Positions 24,263 to 38,548 are shown, counted from the first letter of the stretch. The stretch is DNA of 64,000 bases from Adiantum capillus-veneris (GCA_014529385.2 CM043968.1:4255001-4319000); one strand, 5' to 3'. A program made the numbers and translations. The notes: generated by a model from the sequence alone, not told the origin.

Positions 24263-25480
24263 GATTTTCAAAAACTTTCACATAACTAGTTTATTGTTGG
24301 ACTTGATAAAAGCTCCAATTGTCCCACTGTTATATAAAAAAAACTTGGCTTGGAATGCAGCACACTCTAGGATTTCTGGGAAGGAATTCACACCACTTAA
24401 AGCTTCCCCCTATAAAGTCACTTGTCGTATTTCAAAACATCTTGAAAGTATAGGGTATTTTGATCAAAATACCAAACTTCTTGTACTTTTTCCCGCCTAT
24501 AAGGTACACAAACATAAGTTTAGATAGATATCTAATTCCTCGAATAGTATTTTTTTTAATAGTACCAAAGATATTACCCTTTGCCTTGACCTTATTCTCT
24601 CTGAATTTGAAAATATATGTGCCTCTAAACAGAACATCTGCTCTAACTTTCTTCAAATTCACTACAACCCTTTTTGGTTAGTTAACAATGCCACTGAGGT
24701 TCCTCTTAACATACCAAATCAAATCTTTCATATCTTCACAACTGATATTACTCAATGCTATGAGAATATACCTTTAGAAGGGGAATTAGCACTGAAAGAT
24801 GTACTATCTCAGATGATTAAACTAGCCTTCGAGAATGCTAGAGTGAATGGTTACTCTTAGATATCACTTTCTAGACAACCTAGATGGATTAAAAAGACAC
24901 AATCTTTGCATCCCCTTCACTTTTGATGATGTAAAACTATTCAATAACATATCTTGAGTACTTGATAATTGTACCATTCTCTTCGAAGGATAGAGTTTTA
25001 ATCAAAACCAGGGAATTCCTATGCGAATTTCCTGCTCACCTGTAATGTGTAATCTATACTTAGCCTTCTTTGAATACAAATGGTTTCTAAAAACCACGAG
25101 TGACAAAAGTAAATATCATATACTCCCACTTCCTAATCATACTTACAGATGTATGGATGACTTATTAAGCCTCAACGACAGATTATTCTAAGATGAGATA
25201 AATCTAGTTAATCCCAACTGCTTAAAGATTGAACCAACCTTTAAACATGGGTTTACTTCACCGTCTGGCTTTTTTGCCACTATTGTCCAATTCCTTAACT
25301 TTTTTATTAAACTATGTAACCCTTGTGTAGGAGACTTTGACCAAAAGTTCTCTTGGAAAAGAGACATGTTAGATATCCCACCCATTGAATTTTTAAAAAA
25401 AGAATAGTAACCATCACAGGAACCCTTTCTCATAACGATTGGACTGGCTTACATTTCAACCAAATTAACCTCATTTCTCT
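24263..25480 (+). pseudogene. Orphan RT family, copy D, 3' part with catalytic motifs
   Basis: This is the segment that identifies the family. In order: FIVGLDK (a DK motif seen before RT in Penelope-like elements), NLAWNAAH, LLVLFPAYKVHKHKFR (motifs 1-2), FHIFTTDITQCYENIPL (motif A, Asp at 24744), QGIPMRISCSPVMCNLYLAF (motif B, at about 25009), and YRCMDDLLSLN (motif C, Asp-Asp at 25155-25160). A post-RT block with WKRDMLDIPPIEFL follows. The motifs lie in more than one frame and stops occur, so it is dead. The pattern resembles Penelope-like and telomerase RTs more than LTR or LINE RTs. No GIY-YIG, AP-endonuclease or integrase was seen. Confidence 0.65.
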
Positions 25481-25519
25481 GATTAGGTAGTAGGCTCATT
25501 CACAATGGGCCTACTATTG

Positions 25520-25525
<6 letters not shown>

Positions 25526-25552
<27 letters not shown>
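25526..25552. repeat. (CA)n microsatellite
   Basis: A pure CA run at the same position as 3097-3122 in the paralogous block. Confidence 0.95.
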
Positions 25553-25555
<3 letters not shown>

Positions 25556-25614
25556 TTACCTATACAGTAGTTTGATTATATACATAGAAAAGAAAAAAAT
25601 ATTCCTATATTTTT

Positions 25615-26050
25615 TTGAAAAAAGTATTAGTTGGTGTGGTTTTTCTATTAAAATGGGGGGTAACCCTCCTCCTCGCAAGCACCACATGGGAACCCACCCC
25701 TTGGGGGATTTTTTGAGGAGTTGCTTTCATTACCTTAAACCTCACGCCCGCTGGCTTTGTCCATCTCACTTAACTACACTACAATGCATATGATACCCCC
25801 TACACGGGATCCCTCTCCCTCTCAACTCCCCGTATGTAAGCAGGAGTGGCCATAGAGACGGCTTGGGAGGCAATAAGTACTGAGTACTTGATCGTGGGCG
25901 TCTTCACCTTGAACATGCTAGGAGGCGCTATATAAGGTGAGGGTGCTCTGGCCCCTCACCTGGTCTATGGGTTTATTTTCCTCACGGTGTGTATTTCAAG
26001 GAGAGGTGTGAGGGCTTTTTTGATACTAAGCAGCTATGGAAGTTGTTGAG
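25615..26050 (+). promoter_or_regulatory. Putative promoter block downstream of the RT remnant, copy 2
   Basis: Near-identical to 3225-3660, with the TATATAA motif at 25929-25935 and the CCCCTCAC segment about 25 bp after it. Conservation across two blocks that otherwise carry many indels is the main support. Confidence 0.4.
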
Positions 26051-26330
26051 CTACCATCTCAAGTCGGTACTCACCTTGATAATTTGATGACATACATAAA
26101 TGGTTTTTTTCTGCTAAAACGTGCAGTTACCAACTGACGGTACCTGGTTTTTTTTCCTTTGATATTTTGTTTACGACTGCATAACAATGCAAATAAAGAT
26201 GGCTTGTAGTACATACATAATTGTTTGATGATCATACTGATTATTGTTGGTTGTTTTGGCTATTTTTAGGGCAATTAATTTCTGGATTTTTTAGCTTGTA
26301 CAATGCCTTTTTAGCTATAGGTTCTCCTTT
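26051..26330. other. AT-rich stretch paralogous to 3660-3870
   Basis: It follows the promoter-like block in both places and contains the TAGCTTGTACA phrase found in the 239-bp repeat. No gene is seen. It joins RT copy E at about 26331. Confidence 0.5.
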
Positions 26331-27690
26331 TATTGGTGGACAAGCTAGATCCCTTGTTATTGCCCAAATTGCTTTCACTACCTTGAGAAGCTTAATGCTT
26401 GACATCCTCAAGGAACTTAAATCTGATGAACCTGACACCTATCTTACCACTTATACCAACTACAAAGGAGTCAAAATTGCCACTAGCCTACTAAACCTTG
26501 TATTGAAGATGATAATTCCCCTTCTCTTAAAAGGTCAAACTCACTGACCACCCCAAACAACTCTTCCATGTCTTTTCTTACTCCTGGCACTTCTATTGGC
26601 TTCAATAGAGGAAAATCCCGTAGTTTTACTAGAGGAAAAGGGAGGAGTGCCCCTATTCAACACCTCCTTGACATGTAACTCATTTTGATATGGAAGTTAT
26701 TTTTGGCCCTTGTGGAAGAAAGACTATTTCCAATAAAACTTCTATGACTAATCGAATTTATGTACATTGTGTATACTACAATGAACTCCTTGACTGGTTT
26801 CCTCCAAATTCTATCGTTTGTGAATGTTTTGATTACTTTTTGGAATATGTCATGATAGGTTGGACTTATCATCAACCTATTTAGAATCTTATTTATAACA
26901 CATACTTTTTACAAGGTAGTACTATTCCAGATTGTTCTTATGCAGGATATGAGCTATTTTTTAAATACTTCGATGAATTAGGTAAGCATGTGTGCACTTG
27001 CAATCTTAAAATTATTATTTATCTTCTGGTTCAAAGGATCATCTATAAGAGATTGAATCACATTTTGATGTTCCCAAAAAATCCCTATCGTGCCCTTACA
27101 ACTTTACATAGTTGTTTGACTGAATTAGGCAATGCTCTGCAACTGGAGATGACAGTCCTACCAATCTGGTTAAAAAGTATTTTTTATAAAAAAAATCTCT
27201 CTTACCACATGATTGGATATCTACTACAGGTTCTTAGATTACTCCCAATATTAGCATAAATTTTTAGACACTTTCACAAAAATGGTGTATTATTGGTCTT
27301 GATAAGGCTGCCAATAACCCTACTTTTATTTGCAAAAATCTTGCATGGAATGCTGCTCACTTAAGTCTTGGCGGGGATGAGTTTACTCTAAACTTATCTC
27401 CTAAAGAGGTCACCTCTTTCATCGCTGATCACTTTAATAACTTTGGTTACTCATTACATGAAAGCAAACTACCTGTGCTATTTCCAACGTATAAACTCCA
27501 CAAACATAAATTTAGATGGATTTCAAATGCTTATAATGGTATCTTCACAAGTGTGACTGAAGACATTACTATGTGTCTTGATCTCGTGCTAACTGAGTTC
27601 GAACTGGTTTGTGCCAAAAAACAAAAAACGTGTTTTGATTTTCTCATAGTCCACTACAATCCATACTGGCTTGTAACAATCCATACTGGC
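26331..27690 (+). pseudogene. Orphan RT family, middle part, copy E
   Basis: It starts within the family at GGQARSLVIAQIAFT and continues through the Ser/Arg linker, the Cys-rich block (NRIYVHCVYYNELLDWF, HVCTCNLKII), and 27475-27690 (LFPTYKLHKHKFRWISNA, LDLVLTEFELVCA). The N-terminal third is missing and motif A onward is absent. Frameshifts and stops are spread through it. The 3' end is fused to an LRR-gene fragment. Confidence 0.6.
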
Positions 27691-27965
27691 TCACGGCCAT
27701 GGTTCGAGGATTTGTGTGCCCTCTCTTGCATCCATGATCTGGGTTGTCACCTCTTCCATGGTATCCTGCCAGAGGTCGAGAAAATCACCACGCTCACCTA
27801 CCTTGACCTCTGCTTTCTCGATTGCTTTTTGCCGTCATTTAGTCGCCTCGACCATTGCTACAATTCCCATGCTTGACAAGCTTCCTAACACCATCTCCAA
27901 CTCCTCCCCCATCATACACAAAACAATCTTTTTAGATCACTCCGTCCTAACCCAATTGTAAAACC
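27680..27965 (+). pseudogene. LRR-gene fragment, copy 5 (fused to RT copy E)
   Basis: An open segment fused in frame to the RT family's last block: VHYNPYWLV passes through an ACGGCCATGG joint into CIHDLGCHLFHGILPEVEK, the LRR pattern. The frame stays open from 27475 to 27876. Same joint as copies 1 and 4. Confidence 0.6.
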
Positions 27966-28007
27966 CTCAACTTGTCTCACACATAAAAAAACATAGCATG
28001 GTTTTGC

Positions 28008-29310
<1,303 letters not shown>

Positions 29311-29785
29311 ATTTGCTACATCACCTTCACAAAGATATCATCCTTCAAGGGTCTCTCCACAAACATAAATTTAGAAGGATTTCAGATGCTTCTAATGGTA
29401 TCTTCACAAGTGTGACTAAAGACATTACTTTGTGTCTTGATCTCGCGCTAACTGAGTTCGAACTAATTTGTGCCAGAAAACCAAAAATGTGTTTTGATTT
29501 TCTCAAAGTCCAGTACAATCCATACAGGCTTGTAAAAATCCATACTGACTCACGGCCATTGCTCCAAGATTTGTGTGCCTTCTCTTGCATCGATTATCTG
29601 GGCTATCACCTCTTCTATGGTATCCTACCAGAGATCGAGAAAATCACCGTGCTAGCCTACCTCGACCTATGATTTCTAGCTTGCTTTTTGTCGTCGTTTA
29701 GTCGTCTCCATCGATGCTACAACACCATCTCCTACTCCCCCATCATACGCAAAGCAATCTTTCTAGATCACTCTGTCTTGACAGA
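29311..29785 (+). pseudogene. LRR-gene fragment, copy 6, with an embedded RT-family piece
   Basis: Same chimera as 8296-8900. LRR leader text (LHHLHKDI-LQGSL) breaks at about 29358 into the RT block (HKHKFRRISDASNGIF, LDLALTEFELI) and returns at about 29545 to the LRR block (FYGILPEIEKI). The joints match those of the earlier chimera, so it was copied as a unit. Open from 29313 to 29651. Confidence 0.6.
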
Positions 29786-29799
29786 TTTTAAAACCCTCA

Positions 29800-29875
29800 A
29801 CTTTTCACACACACAGAAATACATAGCATGGTTTTGCAACACATACACACACACACACACACACACAACATAGCA
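29800..29875. repeat. CA-rich junction
   Basis: A (CA)n tract at about 29840-29868 followed by ATAGCAAAGTTGGC, then an abrupt switch to LINE sequence. Confidence 0.8.
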
Positions 29876-29884
29876 AAGTTGGCA

Positions 29885-30800
29885 AAGAGCTATAGAGATG
29901 CAATGCACAAACTGTTGCATACGAGAAAAAGACTACAATAAATGTGGAATATTCTCAATGCATGTACCACAATGAACACATCGTGAAGAGGCCAATCTTC
30001 TAGAGTGCAAAAATTTGCTAGCCGGGAGAACCCCAACGATGCATCTCCACGTAAACAACTGCTCCTTTGGAGGTAGCTCAACATGCCACACTTTCATAAC
30101 TTTACTCCACCACTAAGAACACTCTTACTCATATTCCATGCCTTATTACAGTGTTCTTGGATCCAGGAAGATGATTGCAAATGACAATACACTTTCTTTG
30201 CAGATATTGAATGAATCAAAGAACAAGTTTAGAGCCAATCACAAATTTGATTCTCCGCAACCAGCAAACGGAATGGGAGATATAGAGTCAACCATATCCT
30301 TAATGGTGTCCCACGTGCGCCTTATAGTGCATCCCAAGCCCAAAGGTAAGAGCAGCATGTCTAAACGAGAGCACAAGTCCATCAACGTCTAACACATCTG
30401 TTATCCTATCAATACCCTTCTTGGAGAGAAAATAAGCTGTCAAAGAGAGCATTGAACAAGAGCTTGATCAAAAACTCGACTCCAATCAAAGCAAATTTCA
30501 ACAGGTGTCATCTCTACCATGCCACAACAATTCCCACATGACCAATTTCCAATCTGCTACAAGACTGGAAGCAATGGGGCATCCAAGTATTGTAGCTTCA
30601 AACTTACCAAAAACCACATCCCAAAAGGACGACTGCTAATGGCCAAAAGCTAGTGTAGAAACCGCATGAGAGCACAAAAACACAAACATTTGTGTCAAGG
30701 GTTGTTTTTACTCAATCAACACCAAAAACAAAGTAGCCTTCCTTGTTGTAACATGAGAACACGAATGTAGAATATGCAGACCACCACAATGCTTTGGAGT
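29885..30800 (-). mobile_element. LINE ORF2 C-terminal end, copy 3
   Basis: Paralogous to 11810-12740. The minus-strand zf-RVT-like domain is present but in broken frames. Its left boundary is more truncated than in copy 2: the last 270 bp, including the A tail, are missing. It sits between the CA-rich junction and module R copy 6, as in copy 2. Confidence 0.6.
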
Positions 30801-30804
30801 ACCC

Positions 30805-31445
<641 letters not shown>

Positions 31446-32169
31446 GAAGCTTGGGCCTCGGCGTGAGGGGGGATGGACGCTCATCCCCCCCCCCCGCTCC
31501 CGCTCCTCAACCACGGAGCCCTTTCTCAGAATTGGCCACAAAGTTAGGCATTCAAGCTCATGCGATGGGAGATGTGGTTGTAGTGGATGGAGCCTTCAAG
31601 AGGAAAGAAGCTGCAGTTACTCCCTTGATTGGAAAATTGAGGCTTCATGTCCAAGGCTATGTTGACAAACAAGATTTCTTCATCTCTCCTCTCAAACACG
31701 AAGATGTCATCCTAGGGGCACCATGGTTTGATCATATGGTTGTTAATGTAAAGTTCCCTGAAAGAACGTTGTATTTCAAGTACAAGGAAAAGAGCATGTA
31801 CATAGATGCTAATGAGCCTGGTCGTACCATACCCCTTGTAAATTCTCCTACTTTTGACAAATCAATGAAAAACTCAGTTTCAGTTTACATCATTTTTGTC
31901 AAACAATCTATGAAAGGTTCTAATGTTTTATCAAATGAAGATGGTAGGAATCAAGAAGAGTTAGTCTTGCCTAATTTTCTAAATGGATTCCAATATTTTT
32001 CTATCAATGATATCCCTACAGAGTTGCCTTCAAAACGAGGGGATGATGACCAGCAAATTGAGCTCCTATCAGGTAGCTCACCGAACACAAGCCTCCTTAT
32101 CGAGTTTCCCAAGCTCAACAAGAGGAGATCATGAGGCAAGTACAAGAATTGGTAGACAAAGGGATGGTG

Positions 32170-32451
32170 AGGCCTAGCTCCTCTCCCTTTTGTTCTGCAG
32201 TCCTTTTAGTGCAAAAGAAAGATGGTACATACCACATGTGTGTGGACTATCGAGCGCTAAACCATCACTATCAAAAACAAATTTCCCGTACCGCAGGTAG
32301 AAGATCGGTGAGGCCTAGCTCCTCTCCCTTTTGTTCTGCAGTCCTTTTAGTGCAAAAGAAAGATGGTACATACCACATGTGTGTGGACTATCGAGTGCTA
32401 AACCATCACTATCAAAAACAAATTTCCCGTACCGCAGGTAGAAGATCTGTT
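32170..32451 (+). repeat. In-frame tandem duplication inside RT, 2 x 141 bp
   Basis: The segment beginning AGGCCTAGCTCC at 32170 repeats from 32311. The unit is 141 bp (47 codons), so the frame is kept through both copies. It covers RT motifs 1-2. The two copies are nearly identical. Confidence 0.95.
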
Positions 32452-32933
32452 TGATAAGCTACAAGGTTTGACCTACTTCATTAGGATTGACCTTAAAAGT
32501 GGCTATCATCAAATAAGGATAGTGAATGAAGATATCCTAAAGACCACGTTCCGTACAATGTTTGGTCTTTATGAATAGCTTGTCATGCCTTTTGGTTTGA
32601 CAAATGCTCCAGCCACGTTTAATTGTTTAATGGAGAAAATCTTTAGACCCTACCACAAATTCAATGGAGTGTTCTTTGATGATATCATCATCTACTCCAA
32701 GTCCTTGGAGGAGCACAAGCAATATCTCCATGTGATTTTTCAAGCTTTGAGGGAGAACAAGCTTTTTATCAATCAAAAGAAGAGTGAATTTTTCCTTCGA
32801 GAGATTCAATACTCAGATCATATTATCTCTCAGGATGGTATCCATATGGATCCATCTAAGTTAGAGATAATAAAGACATAGCCTAATCCAAGGAATCTAC
32901 TCGAGCTACGAAGCTTTATTGGTATGTGTGCAT

Positions 32934-33119
32934 ACTACAGACGCTTCATAGCAAAATTCTCTCAAATATTAGGACCAATACATGACTTAACAAAGAAGAA
33001 CGTTAAGTACTCGTGAACTACTAAAGACTACAGACGCTTCATAGCAAAATTCTCTCAAATAGTAGGACCAATACATGACTTAACAAAGAAGAATGTTAAG
33101 TACTCATGAACTAATAAAG
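32934..33119 (+). repeat. In-frame tandem duplication between RT and RNase H, 2 x 93 bp
   Basis: ACTACAGACGCTTC begins at 32934 and again at 33027; the unit is 93 bp (31 codons). Both copies carry the same in-frame TGA, so the stop was present before the duplication. Confidence 0.93.
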
Positions 33120-35084
33120 ACCAAAATGCGTTCGACAAGCTCAAAGAGAAGCTTACCTCCCAACCAGTCCTTTCTGGATCTCTCAAAACCATTTGAGGTC
33201 CAATGTGATGCTTGTGGTGATTGCCTTGGAGCAATATTGCTTCAAGAAGGGCATTCCATAGCAAATGAGAGCCGAAGCCTCAATGCCGATGAACGAGTTT
33301 TGGGCATATACGAAAAATAAATTTTAGTTGTTTTACATGCCCTAGACACATGGAAGCACTATCTACAGGGGACTCCATTTATTTTGCAAACGGACCACCA
33401 AAGTCTCAAGTACTTCATGACGCAAACCAAGCTTTCCGACAAACAAATGAGGTGCACAGATTTTATTTCGCAATTTTATTTCCATATTGCTCACATTGCT
33501 GGTAAGCATAATCAAGTGGCCAATGCACTTTCACGACGACCAAGAGTTAATGCGGTGTCTATAGCAACTCACAATGATCTATCTTCTATGATAGATGAGT
33601 ATGCTACTGACCTTGACTTTAAAGACATAATGTCAGCCCTTGCATTGGGGAAGAAAGAAGAACCATTCACCTTGTATGATGGTTATCTTCTCCACATGGC
33701 AATAGGCTATGTGTTACGGACTCCCTTCGTGAGAAAGTCATGTATGAATACCATGCTCCTCCCTATGCGGGGCATAGAGGCATTCAACCTACTCTTCCAG
33801 GAGTAGAGACATACTTCTATTGGCCTACCATGAACGTAGACATACAAGAGTATGTTTCAAGATGTGTGGTATGCCAAAAGACCAAGTATGATAGAGGGAA
33901 GAAATCTGGATTATTCCAACAATTGTCAATCCCTACTTCACCATGGGAGAGTATATCCATGGATTTTATCTTTGGATTACCCAAATCTATCCATGGGAAT
34001 ACGAGAATATGGACAATAGGCGATATGTTTAGCAAGCAAGCACAATTTATTCTTGTCAAAAAGACTATTAAGGCACACCAAATGGCAACCCTCTTCATAT
34101 CTCAAATTTTCAAACACCATGGATTGCCAACATCCATCGTGTCAGATAGAGATCCTAGAATGACCAGTAATTTTTGGAAAGGTCTCTTTGAAAATCTAGG
34201 TACAAGATTGAATTTCTCTTCGGCCGATCATCCACAAATGGATGGCCAAAGTGAGATAAACAATCTTACAATTCTCGATCTACTAAAGACTTATGTTACA
34301 GAAGTAGATCAACGCTCACAATGGGAGAAATACGTACCCCTTGTAGAGTATGCGTACAATAATATTGTCCATACTACTATGGGAAATGCACCTTTTGAGA
34401 TCATAGAGGGAAGACCTAAAAGGCCCTTGCTACTTAGAGTACGTGGGAAGATCTTCGCTGCTAATGAGTACAGCCGTGACTTACAAGAATCTTTCCAAAA
34501 GATTAAGGAGGCTATATCCATCTCTCAACAAAGGCAAAAAGCTGTTGTTGATAAGCATAGAAGGGCCTTAACGTTCCAAGAAAATGATTGGGTCTTACTC
34601 AAGTTTCCCAAGGCTCGTTAAGGCAAACGACAGGCAAATATCCTACGGGCCACCAAAAGTATTATGCTAAACTAGCAAAAAGATACTATGGTCCTTTTCA
34701 AATCTTGAAGCCAATCAATGACATGGCTTATCAACTCAAGTTTCCCAACCATTGGCTCATACACAATGCTTTTCATATGAGCCTAATTAGGCCCTACAAA
34801 GGAGGGACCAAGAGAACCAATTATTGAAGGCCCCCCAGAAATCGAAGACCAAGAAGAGGTGCTACAACCTGAAGCTATCCTTTGGCATGAGGACAAGGTA
34901 CTACGACATGGTAAGATTATCCGACGGTATCTTATTAAGTTCAAAAAGTACGCTTTTGAAGATGCTAGATGGATGCAAGGAATACAACTTAAGGATAGTA
35001 TGAACCTTGTCACTGCTTACAACGCTACATTAGAGTAAGCAAATGTAAACGTTTCTTTTAAATTATCAATGTTTTTGTAACATT

Positions 35085-35919
35085 TAATGGCCTAGTAACT
35101 TGTGTGTAACGGAAAATAACATAGACATAGTGAGCATTTCATTAGAATAGATTCCTAATGAGCATAGCAAGAGTGCTTGGATGGAGAGAGCAACAAATAT
35201 CATAACACCTAGTTAGATAGGCATGAAAAATACTTCAAAAGAGAGAGAAATTAAGCTATTGCCAACAGTTGAGGACCGGATTTACATGGAGCCGGTCCCC
35301 CCTCCAAAAGGCTTTGTATTATAGGTTTCCCCCATCACGGGAGACATTTTACAATACAATTCTTTGTGTTCCTTCAATAACTAGCTAGTGCAATGAAGAT
35401 GGAAGCTTCAAGCTCTAAGAAAACACTTATAAAACACAACGTCAATTCCCTCACGGTCTTAGAACCAAGACCACACACACCTTCGAAGATGGTGAGAGCT
35501 AGCGGGGTATGAGAGGAAGAAGGAGTAGTCTTACGAGAAAGAAGTATATCTCCTCACATAATCACTCACAAAAGCTTAGCATAGCTTAGTAATTAGCATG
35601 GTAGAGGAGATGAGCATGCATTGAAGCTTGGATGTTGGTTGGACCCCTTTGTCTTCTAGCCAATAGGAAGCAAGCAAGCCATTGGGTTGTTGAATGCTCA
35701 TTGGACCCCTTGGGAGATTTTCCAATAGTCTTCTAGAGAGCTTAATTCTTATTGGTCCTTTTATCAAGTGTTTTTAAATGAATTATACTAGATTTACCTT
35801 GCCTAATTCTCATCGGTCCACCTCTATGGCCATCCAATAGGATTTGAGTGCACCTTGTGGGAAATTGGCCTAGGGAGCTGGCATGTGTCCACTATGCCCT
35901 TCGTGTAAGGGGCTTGCAT

Positions 35920-36014
<95 letters not shown>

Positions 36015-37515
36015 TGTCTTTCTCGTCCCCTACTAAAAGGGCTCGCCCCCTCCTATGTAGGAGCTTGCAAAGACTTTTGTGTACACTCAAAGTATCCAAT
36101 TTTCCCTAGGGTTGGACCATTGGACATAACCTTAGCATTTTGGAAGTCTTAATGGGTTGAACCTTAGGGTCTTTGAAGCCCATTGTTTCACATTGCTCTT
36201 TGGCAAATGCCCCCCCCCTTGGATCCCTATTTTCCCTCCTTTGGATCCTTATTGTGGCTGGTCTGCCAGCTTAACCAAGTGCATGAGATGCTTGACAACT
36301 AAGGTGTATGCTTGAAGGTAGGCCTGTGCTTGAAGTCAAACCCAATCCCTACAGGAGGGGGTGAGCCCTTGAGACTAGGGGCATGAAGAGAGAGAGAGAG
36401 AGAGGCCATGCACTTGCTAACCCCATGCTTGATGACTAAGGTGCTTGACGTGCTTAAGCATGCAGGGGGCCAAGTTGCTTGGGGCCTTGAAAGTCAACAT
36501 GCATGCCTACAAAGGAGGGGGCGAGCCACACAAGTAGGGGATGAGGTTGAATGACACCCGTTTCTCCCAAAGGGCACTCCTTGCTCAAGAGGCAAAAGGG
36601 ACACATGTGAAGCCCCTAGCTAAGTTGCCCCCATAGTGTGCCTAAAGCCTATTGGTTGAGCCCTAGAAAGGACCAATGAGAATTTAACTAATTAAATTAA
36701 TTGTTTATGCATTTATCAAGTCCTCTCTCTCAAAGGGAAAATGAGGACACTATTGCTTGAATGGACCTAGGCTTATGATTGGCTAGGCTTGAAGGAGCCA
36801 ATGAGCATAAGGCATGAGCTACAAGAGGGGATCGACCCAAGCATGTAGGGGGCTTGCTTGCAAGATATACACTCTCCCACACACACGCACACACTCTCAT
36901 TTGTGAGGTGCCAAGTTCAAGAACTCCATCTCCAAGCTTGTTGAGAAGTTGAGAGACTACACCAACACTCTTGGCTATGGAATGCAAATCCAACCAAGAG
37001 CCATGCTTCAATGCTTAAGCTTTCCATCTTCTCCATCTCCATTACTATGCTCTTATGCTATGCTAAGCAAGAAGAGTGATGATAAGTGAGAAACTATTTC
37101 TTTCTCCTATGAATGATTCTTCTTCCTTTGCCGTGGGACTGATGCCGGGGATGGTTAATGTTTTTACAAAGGTTATGTTATGCTTGTGATGCATGAAGTT
37201 TTCCATCCTCATTGCATGACCTAGGTCTCAAGGAACCAAAGATTGTATTGTATCAAGTCTCTCTTATGGGAGAATCTATAATACAAAAGCCTATTGGAGG
37301 GGAGACCGGCTCCACATAAATCTGGTCCTCAATTGTTGTCAAGTTCTCTAACTCTCTCTCTTGCAAAAGTATTGTTCATGCCAAGTTAATTAAGTATAAT
37401 GGTTATGTTGCTACAACTAATTAAGTTCACCCACTATGTGCTCAAAGTAGCCTCTTAAAAATGCTCACTATAGTCTCTTAATTACTCTATTCTTAATGTT
37501 CATAGGCCATTTCCA
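35085..37515. mobile_element. Foldback-like element with long diverged terminal inverted repeats
   Basis: The left arm (35085 to about 35640) is matched by the reverse complement of the right arm (about 36980-37515). Shared blocks in the same order include AATGGCCTA, TAGTGAGCATTT, GGCATGAA.AATACTT, TTGAGGACC.GATTTA, GGAGCCGGTC(C/T)CCCCTCC, and GCTTAGCATAGC near the inner end. Arms are about 550 bp with indels. The interior has no transposase. It is rich in AAGCAAG(C/T)CCCC and CATTGG..C phrases plus a TG tract. It could be a non-autonomous DNA transposon or foldback element; no clear target duplication was found. Confidence 0.6.
35923..36012. repeat. (TG)n microsatellite, about 90 bp
   Basis: A pure TG run in the interior of the foldback-like element. 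Confidence 0.97.
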
Positions 37516-37516
37516 T

Positions 37517-37554
<38 letters not shown>
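37516..37554. repeat. (GA)n microsatellite
   Basis: A GA run with one AAA interruption, directly before the LRR-gene leader segment, equivalent to the GA tracts that follow TA tracts elsewhere. Confidence 0.95.
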
Positions 37555-37558
<4 letters not shown>

Positions 37559-38080
37559 TTGCTACTGTTCGGGGTGCTGGTAGGGGTGGAAATAGATCGA
37601 AGCATCTAGTTGGTGAGAGTTGCTGGTGGTGGGGACTGTGCTGTAATTCTGTTGCAGCAATGATAGCAACTGCACTACAAGCGGACCCAATTGATCTAAG
37701 TGTGCTACATCACCTTCACAAAGATATCGGCCTTCAAGGGTCTCTTGTGATGGAAGTGCTCTCACAGCCATGGCTCTAGGATCTGTGTGCCGTTTCTTGC
37801 ATCAATGATCTGGGTTGTCACCTCTTCCATGGTATCACCGTGCTCACCTACCTTGACCTCTACTACAACTCCCATGCTGCTTGACAGCCTTCGTAACACC
37901 ATAATCAACTCCTCCCTTCTCTGTACCCTCTCGCTTTCCACCAACAACCTCTCTGGCCCCATCTCTTCCTCCCTCGCCAACTTCTCCCACCTCCTCCACT
38001 TCGACTTGTCCTCCAACACTGCCCTCACCCATCTACCTTCCTCTTGGTCTCGCCATGCCTTCAACCTCCACTTGACCTAA
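37555..38080 (+). pseudogene. LRR-gene fragment, copy 7 (best preserved)
   Basis: The first-exon-like frame runs from an ATG at about 37659 (MIATALQADPID, LHHLHKDIGLQGSL) into CINDLGCHLFHGI without the embedded RT piece. After a shift it reads CTLSLSTNNLSGPISSSLAN and LLHFDLSSN-like text (about 37919-38035). L..N.LSG.I..SL.N...L..LDLSSN is the plant receptor-like kinase LRR consensus. No transmembrane or kinase region follows. It is the closest thing in the window to the source of the amplified LRR fragments, but it has stops and a shift. Confidence 0.65.
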
Positions 38081-38548
38081 ACCAGTGAGTCTTAGCCCGT
38101 CCTTTCCTTCTCGATTTTCCTCTCAAACCGAATTCTACGATGTAATTATGGAGTCCTAGCGAGAAGCCTTATTCTGAGAAACTACATTGGGGAGGACCCC
38201 TGCATTGATCAATGTGTGCTGTAGTGCCTTCACAAAGATAACACCCTTCAACAAGGGGCTCTCATACCAAAAGTGCTCATGGCTATGGCTGCAGTTCAGC
38301 TTGCTCTATCTTGCATCAATCTAGGCTACCACCTCTTCCATGGCAGCATCCTGTGTGAGATAGCCAAGCTTATTGTGCTCACCTACCTCGATATAACCTT
38401 CGTCACTCCCCTCCACTCTCTAGCGCACTTTTTGCCACCCTCTCCCTGCCTCCATCACCTCGACCTCAGCTACAACTCCGTGATTGGCCAAAGGCGACAA
38501 CCTTGTAACCTCGAATTTGTTCATGTGTTTGCTAAAGGTGACGTCCAT

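Larger units (their letters stand above)
31446..35039 (+). pseudogene. Ty3/gypsy chromovirus pol remnant (protease to chromodomain)
   Basis: No LTRs, PBS or gag were found; both ends are truncated. Order: protease remnant (ILGAPWFDH at about 31709); RT (VRPSSSPFCSAVLLVQKKDG, VMPFGLTNAPATFN, FFDDIIIYSKS with the DD catalytic pair); RNase H (FEVQCDACGDCLGAILLQ, HQSLKYF); the HHCC integrase zinc finger (CVVCQKTK); the integrase core (SMDFIFGLP, IVSDRDPRM, DGQSEINN); and at the end a chromodomain-like block (RHGKIIRRYLIKFKKY.FEDARW, 34905-34985). PR-RT-RH-IN-chromodomain is the chromovirus order. In-frame stops include 32576, 32879, 33014 and 33107, with frameshifts between several segments. Confidence 0.9.

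Noticed and set aside
35824-36099. Thr-His and Cys-Val dipeptide frames
   Set aside because: Artefacts of the TG tract; the same applies to frames over the CA tracts near 17690 and 18303.
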